Position numbers and translations under genes: made by a program. A DNA stretch of 64,000 nucleotides from Archegozetes longisetosus (taxonomy: Eukaryota; Arthropoda; Arachnida; Sarcoptiformes; Trhypochthoniidae): positions 10,251,855 through 10,315,854 of the forward strand of contig JAEMBT020000006.1 in NCBI GenBank assembly GCA_018873245.2. Direction: 5' to 3'. The notes below the pieces were generated by a model that did no database searches, was not told the origin of the DNA, and worked only from the letters and a program-made list of their open reading frames with translations. This document shows, one piece after another, positions 25,801 to 37,834 of this stretch (positions are counted from its first letter, which is position 1; each line of letters starts with the position of its first letter).

Positions 25801-28800
25801 TTTCTCGAACTTGAAACCATTAAAACTTTTCTAAACTTGTTCCAAGTGAACAAAAACACTATTTTTCAAACTTTATCAATCACGAAGTTAGCAAACGAAA
25901 TTTTGTGAAAATAGTTATGGCAAAGAGTTTAGGCACTCCCGTAGCTTTTCCATTATTTCCATTAAATAGTCAAAGAATGTTTTAATGAAAAAACTCTAAT
26001 TCTTTTAATGATCAATCAAATGATTTAGAGCTGGCACTAATGCTCGATAGCTTTATGAACTGTTTCGATTTTCAGTTATCAAAAACTTCGTTTAGTTTAG
26101 TCTCCCTGTAGTCAACTTTCCTTATGATCGATCAGCTTTGTTCTAAAAGGAAGTCTTTTTAATTGGTTTAAGTGCTAAAAGTCATTCATTACAGTGCAAT
26201 GCAATCAGTGAAATCACTTCCTTACCTAGTACTGAATCATTACATCAAAGTATACATTTTAATAGCGTCATTCAAGTGACCCTTTTTACATAAAGCACAA
26301 ACTTTTTCGTGCTAGTTAGCGAATATTTTTTAATATTTTTTATAAAAGATGCAAGAAATTGTAATAGTATATTAACTATTGATTAGATTGCATTTTTCAG
26401 TTTATGTATCTACATATAGTGTAAGTGTGTTTGTCAAACACCCTAAGACTTGGGCAAAAGGGCACAATGTCCGCTTCAGCCGAAACTGTGTCTTAGCGTA
26501 TTTTTCCTACCGAAATCCAATTACTAACTACTTCGGTAGATAAAAAAAACTTAACTAATGACTGACCAGTCTGTCTAGTTTTTTCTACAGACTATTGTGT
26601 CGTACATTGATTCAAAAATAATAGAAAAGATAGTCTTGTGTGAAATTTTAAGATTAAAAAGTATTTGCTTTGCTCTAAAGTTATGTCCACATTGATCTTA
26701 TATCGATCTATATATAAATTTTGGATATGCTAATTATTATTACTTTGACGTTTAATATAAAGTTATAATCTGAACGTCAGTAAACTATATAATGTATTTA
26801 TTGCTACTCTTTATCATTACTACAATAGTTTTCTATCATTAAATCATTTATTAACGTTATTATCTATCGTTAGATCGTTTTGCGATTCAATTAGATCAAT
26901 ATAGATGGATGCAAATCAAAGCGCAATTAGCTCATTGACCTAATTATTTTTTCGCATATCTGTCGTATAGATCAGAGAATCTGAAATTAAAGTGCACATT
27001 CAAACTGAATCCTTTTGACTAACTTTAAGCCGAGACTCTTATTCAATTATACATCCATTTAGCAATAGTTTTTCTCATTTGACGAAAAGTTTTGCATAAC
27101 ATGACAAAAAAATCTAAAAGTCATATATCGATTGGATAAGTAAATGCTAACATTTTTTGAAAACTCATTCAAAAAGTCATAATTGGATGAAAGAAATCGA
27201 TTAGTCTATTAAGTGAGTAACTGATGAAAGTTAGAGAAATAATTGATTGATTTTTCTTTCGCGGATCGCTTCTGTATTTCGAACAGTCGAATAACTTTAT
27301 TCGTATTGAAAACATCCGTAAAAACTATTTTTTGATCACTAAATATATATAAATTTCATATAGGAATTAAGAGTGTTGTTAACTTTCCACTCGTTCATTT
27401 GTTATAGGATTAAACTAAACCTTTTTGGGAAAATAAACTCCAATTCATAAAATCTGGATCTGAACTTTCGAAATACCATATAAAATGATATAGCTCTCTA
27501 CTAGTTTTCTGAAACTTTTACGCCTGGCGGGCCACTTTCAATCAAGAGAATCAAGTGGAAGGCGAAGCTCAATCAGCAATTCGTCTTTAGGAAGTGCACT
27601 CTCAACATGGGTTTTGGCTTAAATCTCTCTAGAAACTGCCTTCAAATTTGAAAAAGCTAACGATTTTCACGTAGAAAGAGTTCTTTTTTCATCGAATAAA
27701 CTTAACACATTGATCTTAAAATTGTATTAGGAATTTATTTGTTATATCGTATTTAATTACATTTTAGCGCTAACAAAATGAAAGAAATCAATTCCGGAAA
27801 CCAATCAATTATTCAAATTTTTTATATTGAGTCAACTTCACTATTTCAAGCAAATCTTTGAGGGCCAGAAATTTAGACTTGACGGGCCGCAGTTTAGGCT
27901 GCGGCTTCAGAAGTACTGCTGCTCTATACTAACAACAAATACAATTTAATAAGTCTGAAATAGCCTATGATTTGAATTGAGACTCTCACTCATTCTTATG
28001 TTTGTTTCTTATGGCAAACTCAATAAATGATAAGTAAAATGACAGATAAATGTTGTCAATAATGAGATTTAGAAATTTAGTTTCTAAGATCTTTGCCTAG
28101 TAATTTGATTGAGTCAATCTAATGGCAATACTTTGATCTTTTCTTCGGAAGCTAAATCCGTGAAACAGGAATTAATTTTAGATCACATTTCTTGAAAGGA
28201 TTTTGTTTTTGGTGCTACAGTCAAAGCCATATAAGTTGAAGATGCAGTTAGGTGTTTTTTTAATTAAATAACAACTAAGTGATGTTTCTCTAAGCCATTT
28301 TTATATTGTTTTCTAAGAAGCGCTTAAGTGTGCTTCAAAGTTAGACAGCTTTCACTCTAATTCCTCGTCCTTCAGTACTTTAAATCCAAACTAATAAAAT
28401 TTAATTGAGTTTCTTAAACCAATTTCTTATTTGAATGAAAGTCTATTTGTAAATCTATAATTGAAAGACTAGTGAAAGGATTTGATGCACTATAATACCA
28501 ACAAATTGAAATGACGATCGTAAGAATTAGAAGGGACTTAATTAAGAAGAGGATTAAATCGATTTGCATAGGCTTTGATAATATGGTAGAAAAAGTAGGG
28601 ATTTAGTTATTTCTTACGACTCGCAAATGGATGCTTTAATAAGAAGCTGATCATTTGAGCATATATAGCAGAAAAAATTAACTAATTCTTCAGATGATGG
28701 ATTGCTACAATTTATTTTTGTTTCATTACTGTTTTACCTAAAATTTGATAGCTCTTTAACAGTTAAGGTCTAATATATTTTGTTGAAAACTCACCAAAGA

Positions 28801-31170
28801 AAGAGTCTTGTCTAAAACTGGTTCTATAGATCTAAATCTGGCTCAAGATTTTGACGACAACTGAGGACTTATTTTTAAATGACTATCTAAAGATGGAATA
28901 AAATGAGGATAAATTGATTGATATTAGAAAAACTTGATCACCAGAGGCTTACTTGGAGTGAATAGGTATAAAGATATTGTCAATTTCTGCTCTGCAACAA
29001 TCTTGCAGATGCTTGTGGTTTCTACTCTAAATTCTTTACAACCAATTTACATCAGTTGCCTTTCATCCTATAAATTTGAATAACAATACTCATCGCCTGC
29101 ACTAAAACATTTCCTAAATCTTATCTCACCAAAGTCACCTCCCGTTCAAATCGATCAAGTAATTGTTTCGAGCTATTCCCAAAAGACAAGTGTATTTTTT
29201 ATTAAGAAGTTTTTAACTAATAGCTAACATCTGATAATAAATGCTTAAAGTGTTGAAAGATCATTTTAAAAAGCAATAGATTATCTGGCAGTGCATTTTG
29301 TTTGTCGTTTCTATTACAGAGTTAGAACAAGCTCGAGGTTGAAGTTTTGCATCTCAAATGTGCATCTGGTTCATGTGGTTCCATGACTTCGCTTAACCTA
29401 ATTATAAACTAAAGTATACTCAGCAATCATGTCTCTTCATATCTAAATTTTTAGATTATTGCTTGTCAGCTCGTGAAGGATGAAGTATCCATTCATTTAA
29501 TTGAAAAGGTTTTGATTAGATCCAACATAAAAAAGCATTTTGAAATCAGATATCTACTGATTCGAGTGAATGCACAGCGGTTGTCAACTGAAGGAAATAA
29601 TAATTTTGAATAAATTTTCTATCGATTGTGTGATCCAATTTTTAACCTTATTCAAAATTTAATTATTCAATATCAGTAAGCTTTATCAGTAAATGGTTGA
29701 ATAATTTGTGAGTCTTAAAAACGTGTAACCGCTGTAACAATAATGTGAAACCGAGTGGTTGCAATCGAAAAAGTTTCTCAGAAGCGCACTTCTATTCTCT
29801 ATATTTCAACTGAAAAGTTCAATTTACACAAGTCTTGATTTTTTAAATTGAACCTAAATTAAAAGGAGAAAATGACACAAAATTGTCGATAACAATACCT
29901 ACAGTTCTTACTTAGATGAAAGAGTTTAACATTGAATAGAATTAACGCTTCAGTTGTCTGATGTAAGAAATATAACATAATTATTATTTTAAGAGTTCTT
30001 AAAAACTAAAGGTTAAGAAAAATGACCTGAAAAATTGAAATCTTAAAATTTCAAGTAGAAATCAAATGGATTGATGAATTATTTTTTGGAAATGATTTAA
30101 TATTTTAAAGAGAACTGAAGCGTAACCAAGCCCAACATATAGTATGATAGGATTAAAGTTCTTCAACTGATTGATTTCTTTGGCTCAAATGCTCTTCAAA
30201 AAGAAGGATAATTATTTTTCGACTAATTGCGTGTTGAAGTGCTCATTTCTTTCGGTCGATATCTGCGAGATTCTAGTCTCCAATATTTTGCAGATCCAAA
30301 TTGAATCTAATTGAATTAGAATTTTCTCGATGCCTAGTATAACTCAACTTTTCAAGTGTTAAATATTAATTTCAATTCTTAAAGCTTTCAACAGTAGAAT
30401 ATGATTTGATTGAAACTTTTGTTGAGACTATTCCCAATCAAATTTGATCTGAATTTGGTTTAGTTTGAAAGTTTCATATGAGACACGATAAAATCTAGTT
30501 TCTAGTTGAAATGTAAATTTTAGACTTTTGAAATTGATTGTCGACAATACTGATGCTAACACACTTGATTTTAATTAAAAGTTAAGTAAACATACTATGC
30601 AAAGTGTTTTCAGTTTCGATACTATGATTCTATTGGTATATACTGAAAGGTATTGTAAACGAAACTTATTTATCTTATTTCACTTCTTGCTCATAAGCCA
30701 TATGAAGACACGGTCTTATCCTTGAGATATAGAGATATCAAATTGAATTCTTCTATTTGATTTTAAAAATCAAAATGTATGCAAAACTTATCTTAAATAT
30801 AAAACTTTCTACTTTGGAAAGTTTGCAGAATAACTCAAGTGTTGTTGACATCTGACAATGATATCAGATGAAGGCTGTGCACACTTTACACTAAATAATC
30901 TCATTTTGAAAATTGCAGCGAAAAAAATATTTGCATCGATTTGCCTTTTCTGAGATAAGGTTTTAAAATGTATTAAATTCAAAGTGCAATATATGAGAAA
31001 AGAATATTAGAAATGAAAAACTAAAAGAAAGTGAATCAAAGCTTCTCACCCAAACATGTAATATCGACGACAGACAACGATTTTTGTAATACATGTCCCC
31101 CGTCGCCAGGAGATGAACCAATTTTTCGACGTGAAAGAATTTTCAGAGCACCAGAAAGTGTATCAACCAT
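16819..31170 (-). CDS. Cationic amino acid transporter, SLC7 (CAT) family
   Basis: Predicted multi-pass transporter of cationic amino acids; closest in feel to SLC7A4 and SLC7A14. Ten coding exons: 31050-31170, 22590-22709, 21921-22225, 21684-21821, 19685-19897, 19343-19610, 18886-18934, 18395-18813, 17044-17340 and 16819-16979 (2091 nt, 696 residues). The joins restore family motifs: VVDITCLG-LSTTLGTGLY, CLGG-LCYSELSSRFPNGGSAY, GELPAFLIAWSLLLEY, FNGYDIIGSLSGE, the GTILSY helix and MSYGVWNS at the end. Residues 405-544 form a long polar loop with no hydrophobic segment, larger than in most CATs; it is rich in Asn, Ser, Glu and Tyr. The intron at 19611-19684 starts with GC instead of GT. Intron 1 is 8340 bp. 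Exon 1 (start codon 31168-31170) was found by its LQKSLSVVDIT segment and matching phase. Substrate is inferred from family only. Confidence 0.88.
20471..21038. mobile_element. Short terminal-inverted-repeat element (Tc1/mariner-like MITE)
   Basis: The left end reads TA-CAGGGCTGGAAAAA. The right end, on the opposite strand, reads TA-CAGGGTTGGAAAAA. That is 15 of 16 matching positions in inverted orientation, 564 bp apart, with a TA dinucleotide outside each end as expected for Tc1/mariner insertion. There is no open frame for a transposase inside, so it would be non-autonomous. It sits wholly inside the 1786-bp intron (19898-21683) of the transporter gene. Confidence 0.6.
22775..22854. repeat. 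16-bp minisatellite, five units
   Basis: Five consecutive 16-bp units of the form CTTTAACACTTATATT with one to four changes per unit. It lies in intron 1 of the transporter, 65 bp upstream (in transcription direction) of exon 2. Confidence 0.85.
23648..23709. repeat. 31-bp tandem duplication
   Basis: Two adjacent units start AATGTCTTC and share TATAGGATATT or CATAGGATATT. Their last third has diverged. It lies inside intron 1 of the transporter. Confidence 0.65.
26498..26570. repeat. Dispersed hairpin repeat, copy A
   Basis: The hairpin arms CTACCGAAAT and ACTTCGGTAG (26507-26539) pair at nine of ten positions and are followed by ATAAAAAAAACTTAACTAATG. A homologous block with the same layout occurs at 50779-50850. 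No coding sequence is associated. Confidence 0.6.
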
Positions 31171-31851
31171 TGTATGAATAAAGTGTTGTTTCACCACTTA
31201 TAGGTCTAGTTTTGTGGCTTTCATTTGGACTTTCTAATACCAAGTATTTTCAAGAGTATCAATAAACTCAGTCAATCAATAAATGAGAGGATCTCACTCT
31301 TTTAGTTTTGCACTTTTAATGTCCCGCGAGATCACCAGTCAGTGTATAGAAACTCAGTTTCACAATAAATAAACCAAAATCACCAGGTTGTAAGCAATTT
31401 ATCAGATTAAACAAGAATACACTCAAATTCACATATCAGTTGTTGGAATGACAACGGTTTCATTTTTATTATCAATGCTCGCAAGTTATTCGCATATAAT
31501 ACAAAGTAGTATTAATTGCCTTTAAATAGTTTTCATTTTAAACTTTCAAAAATCCAAATCATTTTAGACATTCAACAATCCAAAAGCATGTGATTCTATG
31601 AGTGATAGAGAGATCATTTTAATCAAGATTCTGGATAATTTATCTTAAGCCACAACATGTGGCAATTCTTACGTTCAATGAATGAGTGAGTGACAAACAA
31701 GACATCAATCCTGTACTCTTTTGAGCATTTTCGGGCTGTACGTCTTTCACAACTCTTTAAAGATTCTTATCGAAGATCTAAGCAGCAGATGTTATTCAAG
31801 TATTTTATCGTAATATAAGTTAAGATATATTGAAGAGAAAGCGGGGAAAGG

Positions 31852-31858
31852 TTTTATA
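31852..31858 (-). promoter_or_regulatory. Possible TATA box of the SLC7 gene
   Basis: TATAAAA on the minus strand in the context CGCGTATAAAACC, at the edge of a locally GC-rich patch and about 680 bp upstream of the transporter start codon. A site this short can occur by chance in AT-rich DNA; the local context is the only extra support. Confidence 0.25.
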
Positions 31859-34800
31859 CGCGTGGCATACACTCCACAATTTGAACCTGAAGCGATTGAA
31901 TGTGTGCTCTGTAAGGGATGCAGCATTAAATATAGCGTTTAGAGAGTCTGATTGCACGCACACAACATCATGTAGTCGACAGGCAGACTTGCGTCAGGAT
32001 CTCTATTCGCCCGCATCCATGCATAATATCGAGCTAGTATTTTCACTATACAACTATTTTTTCTTCTATCCACTAACTCTTCTCACGTTTCTTATGCATA
32101 AATCATTCACTCTAATTATATTATGCCAAATTGAGTATTGCAAATAAACATTTCAATAAATATTACATCAATAATCACTCTCTTAACTTTTGTTTAACTG
32201 GAATCATTCTGTTATCAATCTTTATGCTTATGAATCCAATCAACTTGTTTAGATCATAACTTCGCACTAAACACCACTAAACAGCTTGAGTTTATTTTAT
32301 ATTTGCTGCCTATAGTTGAAGAAAAATGTCTTTCTTCAAATTGAATCATATATATCCACTCTTTAAACTTTGAATAACTCTCAAACTGAACATTTGAAGC
32401 CAACAATTTGAACAGTTATGAAATGTTTGTCATTTAAATAATGATTCTACTATTCACAATTGCAGCTATTTCAAATGTTTGCATATGAACTTACTTGGAA
32501 AGTACGCAGTTGATGTAAGGTTTGATTCTCTAGTAGTTTTTATATTCATTATATGGATAGTTTTGTTTTTTTAAGTTATTGCCTAATCAAATCCAACCAA
32601 AATGAGATTGAATATTAGAGTTTACATGACTTTCATTAAGGAATCATATGTTGAAGCATGATTTAATAAGAAAAATATAAGTAGAAGACAATTACGCTAA
32701 AGTTGAACATTATCCTTTTATCTAATTTGCAATTGTAATTTATTTGAAAGTTGATCATATATAATAATTGTCTTAAATATTTAAATGCATCATTTAGAAA
32801 ATAATGTATTCATTACAGAGAAACTTATATGCTGGCAACAATAGATTGAAATGAAACTGAATAATAAGTTATAACTTATAATCAAGTTAAAACTAAGCGC
32901 ACAAATAATCAATAATACTAAGGAAAGCAATTGAGTGAAAAGCATTAGTGCAATACTGCAGTCGATGTATGAGAAGTGTATGCACATCGAATTAAGCCTT
33001 ATATTTTCTATTGACATTATCTGTTTAAGACATAAAGTTACTAATTTCATTGATGCTCAACAACACTACCGCTTACATCTAATTCTTCCTTCTATTTGCT
33101 CCATCAAATTCTTATATGAAAGCCTTCTTCCCTTATTATCTAACCTTACCAGGCTTGTAAAATGTTATACAGATATTCAATTTTGACGAACATTAATTAA
33201 ATTTCAGTCAATCCTATCATTTTTTATTATTTTCACGTTTTAAGTGAAATTATGACATAATTGACGGAATAGAGCTTAATCGGAAGCGCTTCTAAAAGTT
33301 TGTTCTGTTAGATGGAAACAAAAAAGACTAAATAGTAATCATATATTTAAAGTAAGTGAAGCGAAAAACGAGTCAAATTTTGTCATGCTATAAATCATAA
33401 AAACAAAGGAATTAGCATTTTGTTAATTGTCAAATCGATTTTCAGATCAACCATTATCTTCAATAATAAGAAATTCTAATTCAAAAACCAACGATCAAAA
33501 CACAGAGTCAGAACTGACAATTGAAGCACAGAACTAAAACTGAGAATTAAAGCTGAAATGATAGAATTGAATACTTTTTAATTACTAACTATTATTTGTG
33601 AAATCATAACAATCTCAATTGAAATTTAATTCCAAATAAGAGAACAATCGTTAATGATATTCTGACATTTAATGCAGACATAAGTGATTTTGATGTCACA
33701 ATTATCACTAGTATTACTAAAATACAAAATAAGTTGATTCTCTTTTTCATTCAAAAAATTCTTCTATGCAATGAAAATATCGATTCTAAATGAGAATAAA
33801 TCACAAATAAAACTAATGAAAATTATAAGAATGTGTAACGTCAAAATGTTAGACTCGAACGCTTCAAATTTAATATGTTACAAAGTAAGAACACATATAA
33901 TATACACTCAACAATTTAATAATCTTCGATAGCAACTAGGGGCCACATTCTCGAACGACTGCAAATAGTTGATTGCAAATCATCCATAAGTATTGTACAC
34001 TTTTGTAATATTGCTAATTTTCCAGAATGCAGCCCAAGAAGTGATGCGCTGTCGTAGGATACTTTCCACCAGACCATAATGAATTGGGTATTGAGAAACT
34101 TATGGAATATTCAATATAGTAATCAAAGCAAATTACAAGTTTTGCAACCAGTTGATGTGCGTGACAAGTTGGTTGATATAGCAACGGCCTTTTTCTTGTT
34201 GCTACCGTGGATTATCAAGTTTTCAAGTGCACGATGTGTAATGTTCTAAGCTTTAGACTTTGAATCGAGAACATAAAGTCGTTATAATTATTGAGTAAAC
34301 TGAATAAAAATCAATTTAAAATCTTTCATAATACTGTTTTGGTGTTGAAACTTTTTACACGCCAATAATTTTTGGTGGCATGAAAAGATTGCCAATATCT
34401 GTAAATAGATTTTATATCAAAATTCAAAGATTAATCGATAAGAGTCTAATCTTAAGAGATTTTGTGGTTGCATTCTTCAGAAAGTATTTTATGCCTTAGA
34501 TCTTAAAGTGCAAATAATTAGCGAGCAGTCAAGAAAAATTGATTTTAAAAATAATTGAAAAGTTGGTTCAACGTCTATCTTAACATTTTGAAGCACTGAT
34601 ATAAAAAGTTTAATTTGGAATTATCACTAGGATTCCAATAAAAGCTATCATTTCCTTCGTGCGCATTATCTGATCAAAACAGTTCTGTCAAGAAAGTGAA
34701 TCAATCGTGAGTTTTGATGGTTTCAAATGTTTATATCATATAGATCGAATAGGAAGCAGCAGAGCTTTCTATATATTCCATTTGAATCTGTGTGGCTTTA

Positions 34801-35267
34801 TTTTTGTACAAATTCATATTGAACCAGTTCCTGGTTTTTACTTATTGACTTAAACTTTAGTTCTCAATAACAATTGCTCTCACTTAATCCGCTTTACATA
34901 AAAATATTAGTTCTCGTTCTTTAAACCTATTCTAATAACTATGACTCGAACAATTGCTAGAAATAGATTAAATTATCGATTATCAAGGTCGAAATCTTAT
35001 CGAAATGCTAATATTTTTTCCCGTTAAATTCACTCTAAATAAAATGTTTTTCTTTAGTGTTCAATTCGTGCCAAACCATAATTTAGAGAGACTTAGATTC
35101 TAACTAAATCTGTATGGGTTGGACCTAAATTGACCGAAATTCAATATTTTGAAATTTTGTTTGCAATTTACTTTTGGTTGAAAAGTTTTCTATTACAAAG
35201 TTATGATGACTACTTCTTTTGAAATTTTCTCTTACGAATCAGTTGCTACGCTTTAGACTATAAACTT

Positions 35268-35307
35268 TAAAGTTATAATACACTAAAGTTATAACACACT
35301 AAAGTTC
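35268..35307. repeat. 16-bp tandem repeat, 2.5 units
   Basis: TAAAGTTATAATACAC is followed by TAAAGTTATAACACAC and a partial third unit. Confidence 0.7.
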
Positions 35308-35601
35308 AGTATGAACTGCAGAAATTGAATTTTTCATGTAAAAAGTATTGGCAAATCAGTCTTTGGCCATTTCATAGTGAGCTCAAACTAGACCGCAATG
35401 CTATCTTTTATAAATTGATGTCTCTGTACGTGATAAAATAGATTTTTCTTGTCGTCACTAAATCTCAGATCGATGAGGTATTAAAAGTATATGTCATCAC
35501 TCTGTAAATTGTTACAGTTGTGCACAGGTTTGCTTCAACTAACTTGTATACCAGTCAATTTTTATCACAATAAAAGCTAAAGATTATTTTCATTTATAAA
35601 C

Positions 35602-35759
35602 TACAGTAAAACCTGTCTAAATTGACACACTAGATTTGAGGCAACCACTTGAGTACTTTTGAAAATATTATTAAAGACCAGTAAGAGAACTTGGCCTAAT
35701 TGTTATTCATTTCTAAAACCCACTTGACTACGCGTTCAGATTAAATAAGTTTTACTGTA
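35602..35759. mobile_element. Short pogo/Tigger-like MITE
   Basis: The left end is TA-CAGTAAAACCTGTCTAA. The right end, inverted, is TA-CAGTAAAACTTATTTAA. The first 11 positions with TA are identical and 16 of the first 19 match; the differences are transitions. The element proper is 154 bp (35604-35757) and is flanked by TA on both sides. The CAGTAAAAC terminus is like that of pogo/Tigger elements. It has no coding capacity. A diverged right end of the same family is at 43194-43242. Confidence 0.6.
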
Positions 35760-36162
35760 ACGGCTAATTAGTCTGTGCGGGTAAATGATTAGAATTTTGA
35801 AGTATACTTGCTAATCAAATTATTATACTCTACAAATTCGTTAATCGGTTTCCAAGTTCTTTACTAAGCTTAAACCTTGGTTAATTAGATACACATCGTA
35901 ACATTTTATTTAAAAATTTAGTTAATGAAAATAACTCATTAGAGTCAATTTTACTGATGAACTAGTCTTCAAATTTATGCAAATAGAAAATATTGCCACA
36001 TTTGTTTAGTCAATGTAAAATAATAAGATTAGTTAGACTTCAAGTGCCTTTACAGTCTCAGCCAGAATTAGCTAGACTTCAAAGTGTGTCGAATCTTTGT
36101 CTATTTTGTCTTTTGTCTCTATATCTGTTGTCTCTTCTCTTCAGGCTTTGCATCCTATCATT

Positions 36163-37834
36163 TCATAAATAATTATAATAAGAGACTAAGCTATCAATCA
36201 GTCCCAAGTCATACCAAGGCTGAAGATCGATGCCTTTATTAGCAGGAATGTGTTTAAGTTTACAATGTCTGAAGTAACTGCAACCAGTAGTTCGCCAGAA
36301 ATAACATTCATTGTTGAGCTGTCGTTCGTTTGCAGGACTGATTGATGTAGCATTTTTGTTATTCAATGGACGAAATTTAATTTTTAGTTTCTCCTTATCC
36401 ACGCAAATGTTTGACAAATGAACGCCCTTTCATTCACAAAATCAAATATAGTTTAATGCAGTCTTATTAACTATTTTACCTGTAATTTAGACATTGCAAG
36501 TCGGGCGGATTCTGTGTTATCGAAATCGATGACCGCAGTCTCAGTTTCAGGGATTATATCAAAAAATGTAATTCTGCCGAATTTGCTTAATATTTGGCGT
36601 AACATTTTCTTGCTTTGTTCGTTGGTCATGATATTCGAAACCAAAAGACCTTTGAAACGCCACCGATTTGTAGACCTGAAAAATCCATAAAATTCAAATC
36701 AAAACTAGAAATTTAGTTTAAGATCTACTGAACAAACTCTAAATTTCGACTCGAATCTAAACTGTAATGTGGCCTGACTGTAACCGATCGTTCACTAGAG
36801 TCCTCCCAAATCTTCACCACTTGATCCATTTTCCAGTTCTTTCCGTTTCGGATGTTTTTACTAGCAGGAAATCTTGATTTTGTTTCGTTGTTGTGCTTTG
36901 ATTCATTGGTCAATGATTTAGCTGACTTGCTGTCATCGATTGAAACTCTTCGTTCAGTCTTTTCTTCCATTTTTATCGGATCTTCGGCATCAATTGAATC
37001 ACAACTGTTTTGATTTTGTTCGTCAAGATTATTTTTATTAATCAATAGAAAGTCGCTCAATTTCTTCAAAATGTTCGTTCCCTCATTTGATTCATCTTTA
37101 AGCGATTGATGGCCTTCAGGATCTGAGCTGACGCTTGACTTCATATCATCAGTTTCAGTATGGGTTTTCTCAGATTTGATATTAATGTTGGCACGAGAAA
37201 AGTTTTCATGCCTCACATGTGGCATATTTTTCAACTTAATCGATGAATTCTGGCTTCTATTAGACCTTTTGGTTCTTGATTTACGCTTATCAGCTAACTT
37301 GTCATCACCACTCAAGTTGTCCATTTGTTTGATTGTCATAATGGCTTCATTGATATCAACGCATTTATTGGCCACGTCCTGAGCTGTCTTGGAATCGGTT
37401 TCAAAATTGACTATGGCAGACTTTCTAACACTTAATAGCTCTTTTTTAGCTTCTTCGCAATCATCTCCTTCTAGTTGCAATACCTTGAAAAAACAAGTCT
37501 CTGCCTCTTCTAATCTTTTCAGTCCTTTAAGAGCTCGTCCTTTACGGAAGTGACATTTACCCCAGTCGGGATTAAGCATAACAGCCATCTTCGCGTCCTC
37601 AAGAGCCAAATCAAACATTTTGAGCTGATCGTAACAATAGGAACGATTAACAAAATAACGATATTCCAAAGGATATAACTCTATAGCCTTATTGTAATAT
37701 TTGATGGCCATATTGTAATCTTTGTTATGAACGCATTCATTTCCATTCAAACCATTCCATAGACTTTTGGTGTAAACCGAATGATTATTCATTTTTGTGA
37801 TCATAAATAAAACGCTTTTGACTGAAGTGAGCAT
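36163..37834 (-). CDS. TPR, RRM and CCCH zinc-finger protein
   Basis: Predicted RNA-binding scaffold with an unusual domain set; I cannot assign a named orthologue. Three coding exons: 36729-37834, 36480-36675 and 36163-36426, giving 521 residues. Residues about 25-130 hold three TPR units (AIKYYNKAIELYP, ALEDAKMAVMLNP, and AETCFFKVLQLEGDD), most like the TPRs of co-chaperone and TTC proteins. Residues about 150-350 are charged and low-complexity, rich in Lys, Ser, Asn and Glu. Exon 2 encodes an RRM-like core (RWRFKGLLVSNI, then ETAVIDFDNTESARLAM), finished in exon 3 by KLKIKFRP. Exon 3 also carries a C-x7-C-x5-C-x3-H zinc finger (CYFWRTTGC, then FRHCKLKH). The start at 37834 is the first ATG in frame; in-frame ATGs 10 and 14 codons later are alternatives. 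Function in RNA metabolism is inference from domains. Confidence 0.82.

Larger units (their letters stand above)
22710..31049 (-). other. Intron 1 of the SLC7 transporter gene
   Basis: An 8340-bp intron from a GTGAGA donor next to exon 1 to a CTATATAG acceptor next to exon 2. It is AT-rich and contains a 16-bp minisatellite (22775-22854), a 31-bp duplication (23648-23709), a GC-richer open patch (25386-25584), a hairpin repeat (26498-26570) and GGGCC-containing fragments at 27520-27930. I see no other exon that I can assign. Confidence 0.7.
31171..36162. other. Intergenic region upstream of the SLC7 gene
   Basis: About 5 kb between the transporter start codon and the 3' end of the TPR-RRM gene. 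A GC-richer patch at 31840-32040 with a minus-strand TATA-like site may be the transporter promoter or a 5' UTR exon. It also contains a 16-bp tandem repeat (35268-35307) and a pogo-like element (35602-35759). Open frames at 31830-32147, 32790-33050 and 32935-33186 have no family signature. Confidence 0.45.

Noticed and set aside
31830..32147. 105-codon plus-strand open frame
   Set aside because: Starts with TTG, the second half is AT-driven hydrophobic sequence, and it resembles nothing known. The GC-richer first half is better explained as promoter or UTR.
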